Shown here: positions 10,744-19,741 of the stretch, piece by piece
How the letters are laid out: every line of letters starts with the position of its first letter
Numbering within the stretch: the first letter of the stretch is position 1
Source of the DNA: Carex sylvatica
Taxonomy: Eukaryota; Streptophyta; Magnoliopsida; Poales; Cyperaceae
Reading direction: 5' to 3'
Assembly: GCA_964058845.1 (NCBI GenBank)
Contig: CAXKVR010000100.1
Span: forward strand, 1 to 39,095
Length of the DNA: 39,095 nucleotides
Notes under the pieces: generated by a model
Told to the model about the DNA's origin: nothing
Databases searched by the model: none
Seen by the model: only the letters and a program-made list of their open reading frames with translations
Program-made: the position numbers and the translations under genes

Positions 10744-11640
10744 GTATGTTCATTTTCTATCAATTATATGATTATGAAGGGCTAACTTGACATTTTGGTT
10801 TTTACTTTTTAGTAAAAGCATACGATGTAGTATCTTAATTTTGTTAATTTAGATAGTAATATATTTTCCTGTCTGATTCAATATTTTCTGAAATTTGTAC
10901 CAAATATTCTTGTGTTGCTTGCTGATATTGCCTTGGTAGTAGAGAAGCTAGCAGCAACATGGGCAAAAAGGGTAATTATAAGCAATTCATCAAGAAGAGC
11001 AATTGTTACCGATGATAAGCTTAAATATCTTAGGTTTGACCCGTCTCTCTTCCTTTGGGCTATTACCAGTGGAGAACTAACACATCAATTTCATTAGATA
11101 GGTAGACCGGTGTGCGCTATGCATAATATCATTTTTTAGATGGGTAGACCGGTTTGAGTCTACACTTTCTATTTGGCGTGGTGACAAAATTTGACTTCAT
11201 GGGGGAATTTATTCAGATGTCAGGCGGAGCAACTTATAACTGAATATAATACAGATTCAAATTAAACAAAATTGTTAGCTGAACTAAAGAAAATGATACA
11301 AAATCAAGGGCATATTTGTCAGTATGGTGTAGTATTACAATGTTTTAATGTATTCAATTTTTTTTTATTATTAATTTTTATGTCCTAAGGCTTTTAGATG
11401 TTATTAATTTATTGATCTCTTTATTAAAATGATTACTGATTTCATTCAATGACTTGATAATTTTATCGTATTGAAATTACATACTTCAGTAGCTTTTAGG
11501 TTGTTTGTTTTGTTTTAGTTTTGTATGTTTATGGTTTTTATTTGAGAATGGTATGTTTTTTTATTCCTATATTCAATTCAGAAATAATATCTTTGGTTTA
11601 CATTCAGTGATATTTATTTTCTCTATTTTTTTATGAAAAT
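10744..11640. other. Non-coding interior of the Helitron-like segment
   Basis: AT-rich sequence without a gene I can defend. A 61-codon frame at 10912-11097 matches no family I recognise. The motif GGTAGACCGGT occurs twice, 42 bp apart, near 11101 and 11143. Confidence 0.5.
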
Positions 11641-11711
11641 AAATACTTTAGTAAATTAGATTTTTTACTACATAATTTGCTCCCGTTGCTATGCACGGAC
11701 ACGATTACTAG

Positions 11712-12162
11712 TATATTTGTTTATAATATTATAATATAAATATTTAGTATGTATAATTCATTCTTATCCTTTGAACAAAAAATTGGTGCCAACGTGGCAC
11801 TTCTTGCCACGCGGCTTCATGCATGATATCCCACCCCTAACAAATTTTCCTATTATCTCATTTTGCTCATCATTTTATCGATTCAATAAGGAAAAAAGAA
11901 AGAAAAAAAAGAGAACAAAAAGAAATGTGGGGAAGAATTTGAAAATACAAAGAAATATTTTGATACAAAATTATGATACTCGATATTATTTATTTTATAT
12001 CCGATTGGAATTTCAGTTACGTCGCATTGATTATTTAACAATCATTGCAGTTCGATTTGAATTTTTCGGATTGATCGCTATCAAGTAACCGGACGGACTT
12101 CTCTATGATCTGTGTTTTTTATTTGTTTGATTGAATTAGATATAGAATTGGGTTTGTTCCTG
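11712..12162. other. Orphan segment between the Helitron-like end and a VPS2 relic
   Basis: Not related to the usual VPS2 3' flank, which it replaces. It has an inverted repeat (GTGGCA at 11803-11808, TGCCAC at 11814-11819) and a purine-rich A/G tract (11889-11930). On the plus strand the stretch after about 12040 has the look of a plant leader with a CAAGTAACCG donor-like site, but no gene follows in that sense. The origin is unknown. Confidence 0.4.
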
Positions 12163-12450
12163 AACATCTACCCCAATCTCATCTAGTACGTTAAACTCAG
12201 TTTCTTCCTCAATATTATCTTTATCGAGATTTTCGTCGATCGTCTCTGATATCATCTCAATCGTCGTATCAAGCTGCATTGACGGCTTCAGAAACTCCTC
12301 CACGATCTTTAATTGCTTGGCAGGCTCCATTAGCTTGTATATGGCAGCCATGGCTTTGTTTGCACCTTTCATACCAGTTGAAATTGAAGTTGTAGCATAC
12401 ATGGCCTTGAGAACTTCTCTAGCTGATACTTTCTTCTTGAAGATATTCAT
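12136..12450 (-). pseudogene. VPS2-like relic with in-frame internal deletion and replaced 3' end
   Basis: A true ATG (12450) opens a 104-codon frame. It starts MNIFKKKVSAREVL and jumps straight to KAMYATTSIS, so residues 15-89 of the full-length relative (75 codons, 225 bp) are missing without a frame change. Homology runs on to the IGVDV segment (about residue 171), ends at 12163, and eight unrelated codons lead to a stop. The remaining protein would lack helix 1, most of helix 2 and the C-terminal VPS4-binding tail. CCTT is present at both parental borders, suggesting microhomology-mediated deletion. A translated product is conceivable, but I call it a relic. Confidence 0.75.
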
Positions 12451-13200
12451 GATTCTTCTCTATTTTAGATCCAACGGGGCTAAGATCAATATATAACTGT
12501 AATATTTCCAAAAAAGACAATGTGATTCCACAAATAAATACTACAAGTTTCCAAAAATAAAATACCCATTATAGAACATTCTAAAAAAGAACTAGCCACT
12601 ATACCAACTACTTCTAAAATAACTATGCCAAAAATAGGTAATCCAATTTTCATACGTCTAAAAACTGCTTCAAAATCAAATGAACTTATGCGCAGATCAT
12701 CAAAAAATAATTTTATATTGAATGTCGGCTTTGAGAAGTAATTATAGCAAACCCAAAAAGTATGATGGATCAAGGCCCAGTGATAAATTAGACGTATGAA
12801 ACTTCCGCATTTAGATTCATATATTTCTGGTGTCTCCAAAGTAAGTTATAACCACTTAAAATTGACATGTGATATTTTATGAGGTAATGATCTATGGGTT
12901 TTTTATGACAAAAAATAATATTTAAAAAAATTATTTACTATGCAATTGTACAGGACGGTAGGAATGTAGAAACTGTATTGGACGCTTCCTAGGCGCCTAG
13001 ACGGGGGACTTTATATCATCTTATAAAGTAACTTAAATTTTCAGTTTGGATTCAACCCTTAGATTGAATTGGCTCGGACAATCTGAATACAAACTCAGAT
13101 TTTGTGTTACATCAAAGAGATCGATTTTTAATGTTTTAACATATTTCAAAATTGATATCACAAATTTGATTTATTATTTTAGTGCAACGAATAAAAACAG
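12451..13200. other. Upstream region of the deleted VPS2 relic, then unassigned DNA
   Basis: From 12451 to about 12825 the sequence aligns with the upstream regions of the intact VPS2-like genes, including the ATCAATATATAACTG TATA-like stretch. Beyond that the relationship ends. A perfect 12-bp palindrome, CTAGGCGCCTAG, lies at 12989-13000 in a locally GC-rich spot. Open frames here begin with TTG and follow the conserved promoter DNA, so they are not genes. Confidence 0.6.
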
Positions 13201-13590
13201 AGAGATACCTCCATTTCGCTGCAATGATCGCCACATGTGCGCTCAGTTGGTTTTCTCCGATATCTTACTTGATCAATAGTACATACATTTATAATTAATA
13301 TATACCTATTTGTAAAAAAAAAATGGCAACTAATATTTAAGAAGATAATAGCATATCTATTGAATTTTGAATTAGATGGTTTGATACAATTAATCATTCG
13401 CTTTCAGATGTTTATGAAGAAGCCAGCGTTCACAAGATTTTCATTTAATCATATCATTTATGTTTATCACCTAAGCATATATAAGCATCATATATCCATG
13501 ACTAAGAATCATTGATATTTTAGTCGAGTTCCTTGTCCAAAAGGTGATGATTAATTCATTATTTCCAGTACTAAAATTAAAGAACATGTA
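13201..13590 (+). repeat. Left arm of a long inverted repeat
   Basis: The reverse complement of this 390-bp arm aligns with 14784-15166 almost throughout, with scattered substitutions and small indels; I estimate well over 80% identity by eye. The arms are separated by about 1.19 kb. The second-block copy is at 32072-32461. Confidence 0.85.
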
Positions 13591-14783
13591 AATCCAAACA
13601 GTGCCTTAATTGAAGAGGTTTATCAGGAGTTTTAAGAAAAAGCTGCTCCGAAAACGTGGATTTAAGATATTTATTAAGTAAAAATTGTTATCATATAAAT
13701 ATGGAGAGTGAATCAGAGGTTTGCGCCTCTTTAATTAGTCTTTCCTTTAACGAACGGTTATATAATAAGAAATTTCTTGAAATGGTTCAATTAGATATTA
13801 TAAGTTTCATATTAGTCTTTGACTTTATAAAATATTATAAAAAAACATATTTCAAATGTCCTAATTCGGTTGAATCTTTTTATAATAAAATTATATATCA
13901 TGTTTATATTTTTACGAAATGTTACCAAAAGATTTATAATCTTTATTATATTATTAAAAAGTGTTATAAGTATAAATAATAATAACTCAAATTTTTCGCA
14001 ATTAACCAATTTTCCATAACATGCTTAAGAGATAAGAGCCGTTTATAAAAATAAAAATAAAAACGGAATAAAATAAGGAAGTAAAAAAAGCTGTAGGTAG
14101 AATTAGCAAATGTGCACACATGGCTATGCTAAGCGTCTCCAAAAGTTAGTTTAATTAGGTCAGTAGGCTGAGAGGGTTGGGAGCTGTAAAGGAATATATG
14201 CTAAGAGAGGATTGTAAATGTGATTTGATTATTCTCTGAATCTGAAATTAACTAGATACCATGTCAGATAACTACTTGTGATACATTCCACTGTGCAAAT
14301 GGGAAACTTGGTTAGGCCATGGGGTGGTTTCAAGATAATATAGAAGAGATGGTGTTCCTAATTATTGATACAACAATTTGAATGCTAGCCTCTTATAACT
14401 GTTCATTATAGGGACCCGTTATAACTTATAAGAGAACCGTTGGTTGTGAACCATTAGAAGAGAACAGAGACATTTTCTATCAATTGGATCCTCTGACAAT
14501 AGGCTTGCTATTTGAACTCTTATAAGAGCCTTGTTTAATACCGTAGTGATGTTAGTATATAAGTGGACAATTATTACTGAAATCTATTTAGTTAAGTCTT
14601 AAGAAAAATTACATGTTTTCAATGATTTTTTATAATTATTTACTTTTATTTTTAAACATATATTAATAAATTCATTAAGAAAAATTCGAGGTTCCGGTTC
14701 GAAACAGTTGATTCTTAGCAATTTGTTGAATCTGATTCCACAGATAGCATGCTGATCTAAAATTTTACAACACAATTTCCTTC
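13591..14783. other. Spacer of the inverted repeat; no convincing gene
   Basis: Very AT-rich. The longest ATG frame (13701-13979, 92 codons, rich in Ile, Lys, Tyr and Phe) has the composition expected of translated AT-rich DNA and no recognisable domain. CTCTTATAA / TTATAAGAG pairs near 14391-14433 and a palindrome CTCTTATAAGAG (14518-14529) suggest small transposon footprints. GGTTCGAAAC near 14696 resembles a pol III B box, but no A box was found. Confidence 0.5.
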
Positions 14784-15166
14784 TACATTTTCTTTAATTT
14801 TAGTGCTGGAAATAATAAATTAATCATCACCTTTTGGACAAGGAGCTCGACTAAAATATCAATAATTCTTAGTCATGAATATATCATGTTTATATATGTT
14901 TAGGTGAAAAACATAAATGATATGATTAAATGAAAATGTTGTGCATCCTGGCTTCTTCATAAAAATCTAAAAGCGAATGATTAATTGTATCAAACCATCT
15001 AATTCAATAGATATGCGATTCTCTTCTTAAATATTAGTTGCCATCTTTTTACAAATAGGTATATATTAATTATATGACACCAGAAATGTATGTACTAAGT
15101 AAGATATTTGAGAAAACCAACTGAGCGCGCATGTGGGGATCATTGAAGTGAAATGGAGGTATCTCT
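14784..15166 (-). repeat. Right arm of the long inverted repeat
   Basis: Inverted partner of 13201-13590. Its outer end runs directly into the broken start of the plus-strand VPS2-like relic. No target-site duplication flanks the pair, so it looks like an inverted duplication, not transposon termini. The second-block copy is at 33655-34037. Confidence 0.85.
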
Positions 15167-15743
15167 AGTTGGAGGAGAAGAAATCATTTTATATGCACAA
15201 CCCGGCAATGAGGCTGCTACTCGTATATCAGCACGCCAACTATTACGGCTTAGACAACAAATTACAAATTTGCAAGGGACTCGCGCACAAATCAGACGTG
15301 TTGCTACTCGTACAAAGGCTATGTCTGCTACAACTTCAATTTCAACTGGTATGAAAGGTGCAAACAAAGCCATACCTGCCATATACAAGCTAATGGAGCC
15401 TGCCAAGCAATTAAAGATCTTGAAGGTGTTTCAATTGCAGTTAACGCAGATTGAAACGACGATTGAGATGATATCAAAGAAGATGGACGAAACTCTTGAT
15501 GAAGATAATATGGAGGAAGAATCTAAGATTAAGGTACTGGATGAGATTGGGGTCGATTTTGCTTCTCAGTTATCCTCAGATCCTAAGGGTCGTATAGCTG
15601 CAACTAACAAGAAGAATGAAACGGTCACTACTACTAGTCCCCGGAATGTTGCTCCGCCATCGACGAGGGGCCCAGAGTCCTCTCCAGAGATCGACGACTT
15701 GGAGATCGAAAAGGCTGGCATCTTTTTGTTGGATCTGCTATAA
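15153..15743 (+). pseudogene. Inverted VPS2-like relic (5' end lost, frame changes)
   Basis: Opposite in direction to all the other copies. A 196-codon frame starts at an ATG (15153) outside the family homology; recognisable protein begins at AQPGNEAATRIS (about residue 50) and continues through ITNLQGTRAQI, TTSISTGMKGANKA, YKLMEPAKQL and VLDEIGVD. Near 15165 two bases are missing against the intact gene and the frame is shifted until AQPG. At the C-terminus a second frame change turns the MIM1-like end into EIEKAGIFLLDLL. The downstream AATAAA has mutated to AACAAA. The first 50 residues and the membrane-binding N-terminus are gone. It could still make RNA antisense to its siblings. Confidence 0.82.
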
Positions 15744-15916
15744 ATAAACAATTAAACATATATTTGCACATAGTTCGATTTCTGTATGCTATCATAGCTA
15801 TTATGTATGTTCTCGACCTTGCATCTTGACTAGAACAAATTCAGCCTCAATAGAGTTTGCTGCACAGTTTTACAATGATAAAACAAAATGTTAAATTTAA
15901 TTCAAAATTTTTTTAG
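15744..15916 (+). other. 3' flank of the inverted VPS2-like relic
   Basis: Reverse-complement relative of the 3' flank of the minus-strand genes (1995-2169). It ends abruptly where an upstream-type fragment begins. Confidence 0.7.
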
Positions 15917-16050
15917 GTGATCTCCGCATAAGTTGTGTTGATTTAGAAGCAGTTTTTGGATGTATGAAACATGGATTAGTTATTTTTGGCATTTGTTATT
16001 TTGACCGTAGTTATTTTAGGAATAGTTGGCATAGTGGTTAGTTATTTTTC
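15917..16050 (+). repeat. Inverted fragment of a VPS2-like upstream region
   Basis: The reverse complement matches the promoter-proximal upstream DNA of the minus-strand genes (for example 3018-3106). It sits directly behind the 3' flank of the plus-strand relic, as if a second plus-strand copy once followed head to tail. Confidence 0.7.
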
Positions 16051-16059
16051 AGCATGTTA

Positions 16060-17257
16060 TGTAGTAGTGGCACACGGGAGCACTACTGCATACTGGTTAT
16101 TTATTTATTTTATTAGGAACATTGTAGTGTTTTAAATACAGTTGAACTCTTTGTAATTGAATAAGAGAAAAATGAAATGAAATGAAGTTTTTGTCTACTC
16201 ATATATTATTCTTCTCTCTTCTTCCTTTTGCATACTGGCACAAGGCAGCACTACTGCATTATGGCAAACTGATTGTGATTGTGCTTGTGATTTTAAATTT
16301 CCTTAGGATTGTTATTTCAATTACAAATAAAGAAAAATACATGTATAAATAATTACTTTCTTATTTGAAAACTATACATATATTTTTATCCATCTGTTAT
16401 GTATGCATCGTCATTTTTTTTAATTAATATTGAACACATTTCAATTGATTAAATTAATCATCACAGAAAATCCAAAATGTAAAGAAATCAAATAAACTAA
16501 TATTTGCATTTCGGATTTTATATTGCCATAGATTAACACTTACATCCCAAAAAAAGAGAAACAGTTCTCCACCATAAAACATAATTATAAGTGTGGAATA
16601 CAATACCTGATTCTATATCATTGGCAATGGAATTCTCAAGTGCGAAGAGCTATTTCTGTGAGAACAAGACAAGTCTTTAATGACAAGAAATCCTTCTTGC
16701 CTTTACATTGTTTGATCGTGGACTAATTCTTTTCAAGGTAACAAGTTGTGGTCCTTGAAAATCATCTTCAAATTTCTTAATGAGTTTCTTTTCTCAATTC
16801 TTTGATGGCGGAAGAAAGAAAAAAACTCTCAGATTTTGTCTAAAATAATTGATGTTCATAAATTTGAGTTGTTTGTTGTCTTGTGGCTTGGGAACCTATC
16901 ATTATATAGGGGTGCACTACTAAATCAAACGTGGGTTGCACAAATTCTCTGAATAGACAGCTTTTCAAATTTTCAAATCTTCATAATCAGTCCATCAATA
17001 ATTTGATCATTGCTGAAGTATCTACACATTTATGGACCACCCCTATTGAATAGATAGATTGTCTAATATCTTAATTTCACATTAAATCACTTATTGTGAC
17101 AATCATATATAATAGTATACAATTCATTATTATATTACATATATGCTCCATGTTGGATGCAGATCCAACATAATTAAGTGATAATATAAATGGTACCTCC
17201 ATATTTAGACTTTTCCTTAAGCATTACTTTTAATATGATTATTAGTATGTCATTCTT
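16060..17257. other. About 1.2 kb without a gene; LTR-like character
   Basis: Separates two inverted upstream-type fragments. On the plus strand, 16060-16260 resembles an LTR R/U5 region (T-rich, ending in a TTCTTCTCTCTTCTTCC tract). On the minus strand, 16555-17170 would start with TGTTGGAT and has a TATATAATG motif near 16895-16903. A perfect 8-bp inverted repeat (TGTTGGAT, 4-nt loop, ATCCAACA) lies at 17151-17170. No internal retrotransposon domains and no TSD were found, so a solo LTR is only a possibility. The second-block copy is at 34931-36128. Confidence 0.3.
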
Positions 17258-17332
17258 TACTCATTAAAATGGAGTTCCTAATATGAAGATGCAGAACAAA
17301 TTTGATTGGCTATTTTAGTTCGGTAGCATGGG
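17258..17332 (+). repeat. Inverted fragment of VPS2-like distal upstream DNA, part 1
   Basis: The reverse complement matches 25010-25085, including TTTGATTGGCTATTTTAGTT. It continues at 17936 after a roughly 600-bp insertion. Confidence 0.75.
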
Positions 17333-17935
17333 TCCACAATTGGTATATTTTCTTCTTAACTGTCTGATTGTAAACCAATACTTAGCATCCATTAAACAAT
17401 CAAGGATACACATAATACTTGAGAGAAAAGGCACTCAAAAGCTCTATATTTTAAGTGGTGCTTCGTCGCCATGTTACATAATTTTCTCTCTCAAAATTAG
17501 CAAACAACTTGCCCCTTTATTCGAAAATAATTCTGTGACATTCATGATTATGATGTGGCCACAATTGAACTGTTTTCCTCTTTCTCTGATTTAGTATGTA
17601 AATGTTTCCATAAGAAATTTTTTTATGTACTATATATGCCATTTAAATTTAAATATTGAATTTTTGTTTTCTTCCTCCTTAAAAAAATATAATTAGAACT
17701 GATAATAAGATTCAATTATATCAAATAATTGGAAAATAACAAAAAAATAATTCAATAATATTTTGTAAAATTTCTAATATTCGTAAACTTTGTGAATAAT
17801 TTAATAATCCATTTCACTTTTCTATTAATTCACAAAGGTGTTAACGACCAATAATTTGAACTTATTCACAAATATTGTTGCTATAATGGTGTTAGGGTTT
17901 AATAAGACCAATATAACCAGCAGCTTCATTAACCG
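17333..17935. other. Roughly 600-bp insertion in the inverted upstream fragment; no gene
   Basis: Absent from the parental sequence at about 25010. The second half is extremely AT-rich. An 88-codon frame at 17328-17594 crosses the insertion border and has no recognisable domain. No terminal repeats were identified. Confidence 0.5.
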
Positions 17936-18172
17936 AATGCATGCGACATCTTTATTAGCTGAGATAGCAGATTGTACTAAAAGAAGTCAGGTAACAAATA
18001 ATACAAACCTTCATTGACAAGTTAAAAATAATTTATAATTTTGATTTATTACATGTTGATATAACATTAAATATATAAAATATGAGTCTAAATACGAAAG
18101 TTTAATGATGATGCCATAAATAAACCCAAGGTAGTTGGCACATTTTCCGTTGAAGAAGTTTCCCCGAGAGAA
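17936..18172 (+). repeat. Inverted fragment of VPS2-like upstream DNA, part 2
   Basis: The reverse complement matches about 24770-25000, including the stretch with CCATAAATAAACCCAAGG. Together with 17258-17332 it is a colinear inverted copy of the upstream region, facing the 3' flank of the next gene. Confidence 0.8.
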
Positions 18173-18379
18173 ACATTTGAAATGTAAGCTTCCTCTATTA
18201 GTGCTTGGTCGTAACGATAGGAGATGGATAAGTTTTTTAACAAAAAATTAGGTTAAGTACTTGACCTCTTGTATCGGTCTATTTTTTGTAGAACAGAACC
18301 AACTTAATATATGTCCGTTTCTAGTGGTATACAGGTCAGAAACTGATAGAAGCCTGACATTATGTATTTGTTGGATTGT

Positions 18380-18916
18380 AATCATGAAAATGGTGAATCG
18401 TAAGAAATAATTATTAAAAACCGGTATATTGGTCAAAACTGGATACAGAATCTTGGGTGCAATTAGTGGCTTTGTTTTCTTAATTTTAATTTATAACAAA
18501 CATACAACATCAACAGAAACATTCCACAATTAAATTTGACTATGATACTATTTACAAAAGAAGAAGACATACACACCATAATAACCAAAACAAGAACTTA
18601 TCTAGCTATATATATATATACACGTACTCACAATTTTGCTACAATAGGCACCCATTACATACATGCTAAAAAAAACTGTCTAGAAAAACTGTCCGTATAG
18701 AATTTTGCTACAATATATAGGCACTCATAATTTTGCTACAATAGGCACCCACTACATACATGTTAAATTTTAACATTTTGTTTTATCATTGCAAAATTGT
18801 CTAGAAAACTCTATTGAGGCATATTTTATTGTAGCCAAGATGCAAGGACCAGAGCATACATAATAGCTTTGATAGAATACAGAAATCCACCTCTAGGCAA
18901 ATATATGTTTAATTGT
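18380..18916 (-). other. 3' flank of the interrupted VPS2-like gene, with a local triplication
   Basis: From about 18380 it aligns with the 3' flank in unit A (1717-2169). Within 18632-18765 the motif TTTTGCTACAAT, followed by a GGCAC(C) stretch, occurs three times, against once in unit A. An AATAAA (18825-18830, minus strand) lies 87 nt past the stop. The second-block copy is at 37251-37787. Confidence 0.65.
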
Positions 18917-19422
18917 TTATTTATAGCAGATCCGACGCAAAGATACCAGCATTTTCTCCAAGTCGTCGATCTCTGAAGAGGACTCCGAGCCCACCGTCAA
19001 TGGAGGATCAACATTCCAATGACTAGGAGTTACAGTGACCATTTCAGCCTTCTTGTTACTTGTAGCTATACGGCCCTTAGAAGCTGAGGATAACTGCAAA
19101 GCAACATCGACCCCAATCACATCTACTACTTTAAACTCAGTTTCTTCCTCAATATTATCTTTATTGAGAGTTTTGTCGATCGTCTCTGATATCATCTCAA
19201 TCGTCATATCAAGCTGCATTGACTGCTTCAGAAACACCATCATGATCTTTAATTGCTTGGCAGGCTCCATTAGCTTGTATATGGCAGCCATGGCTTTGTT
19301 TGCACCTTTCATACCAGTAGAAATTGAAGTTGTAGCATACATGGCCTTTGTATGTGAGGCAACACCTCTAATCTGTGCACGAGTTCCTTGCAAATTTGTA
19401 ATTTGTTGTCTGAGCCGTACTA

Positions 19423-19427
19423 GTTGG
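19423..19427. repeat. Target-site duplication, left (GTTGG)
   Basis: GTTGG directly precedes the element and is repeated at 24140-24144. The empty site in block 2 has it once (38294-38298). Confidence 0.93.
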
Positions 19428-19741
19428 TGTTGGAAATTTCAGAAAGATACTACAAAAACAAAGACAAATTCTCTGCTGGAATAAAACTGAACTCAATTAC
19501 TTGGTTAATTAAACAGATTACAACTCCACTATTTAAGACATATCAAATGTCTAAATATAGAGCCCACATTCTCCACTAACTCCACGCCTAAATTACAGGA
19601 CCACAAAGCCTATTCTTAACTTAGAACCAACTACAACTTCTACAGACCGCTATATTTAGATACCCACTACTCCCATGCTTCTAAAAATAACTACAACAGA
19701 ATTCTAAATAGAGAAAGCTAATTTTGGATCAACTTTCAACA
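19428..19741 (-). repeat. 3' LTR of the copia element
   Basis: 314 bp, TG...CA, the same as 23826-24139 by eye. The stop codon of the polyprotein lies inside it. Confidence 0.96.

Larger units (their letters stand above)
10224..11711 (+). mobile_element. Helitron-like segment (3' terminus recognisable, 5' end unclear)
   Basis: The right end has Helitron hallmarks: a GC-rich hairpin (CCGTTGC at 11683-11689 facing GCACGG at 11693-11698, one bulge), a 9-nt gap, then CTAG (11708-11711) followed by T. The left end at the VPS2 break has no clear TC start preceded by A. Sequence right of 11711 does not resume the VPS2 gene, so this is not a simple insertion into it. The segment carries an OTU-like gene fragment, which fits Helitron gene capture. 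No Rep/helicase is present, so it would be non-autonomous. Confidence 0.45.

Noticed and set aside
10912..11097. 61-codon frame in the Helitron-like segment
   Set aside because: No family recognised; could be another captured exon, but borders and frame cannot be supported.
11771..12088. 105-codon frame in the orphan segment
   Set aside because: TTG start, Lys-rich stretch from an A/G tract, no recognisable domain.
12486..12839. 117-codon minus-strand frame upstream of the deleted VPS2 relic
   Set aside because: Begins with TTG and lies in upstream DNA shared with other family members, where the frame is not kept.
13701..13979. 92-codon ATG frame in the inverted-repeat spacer
   Set aside because: Ile/Lys/Tyr/Phe bias expected from AT-rich DNA; no motif; an antisense frame of similar length overlaps it.
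14690..14720. GGTTCGAAAC as part of a tRNA or SINE
   Set aside because: Resembles a B box, but no A box or cloverleaf could be built upstream.
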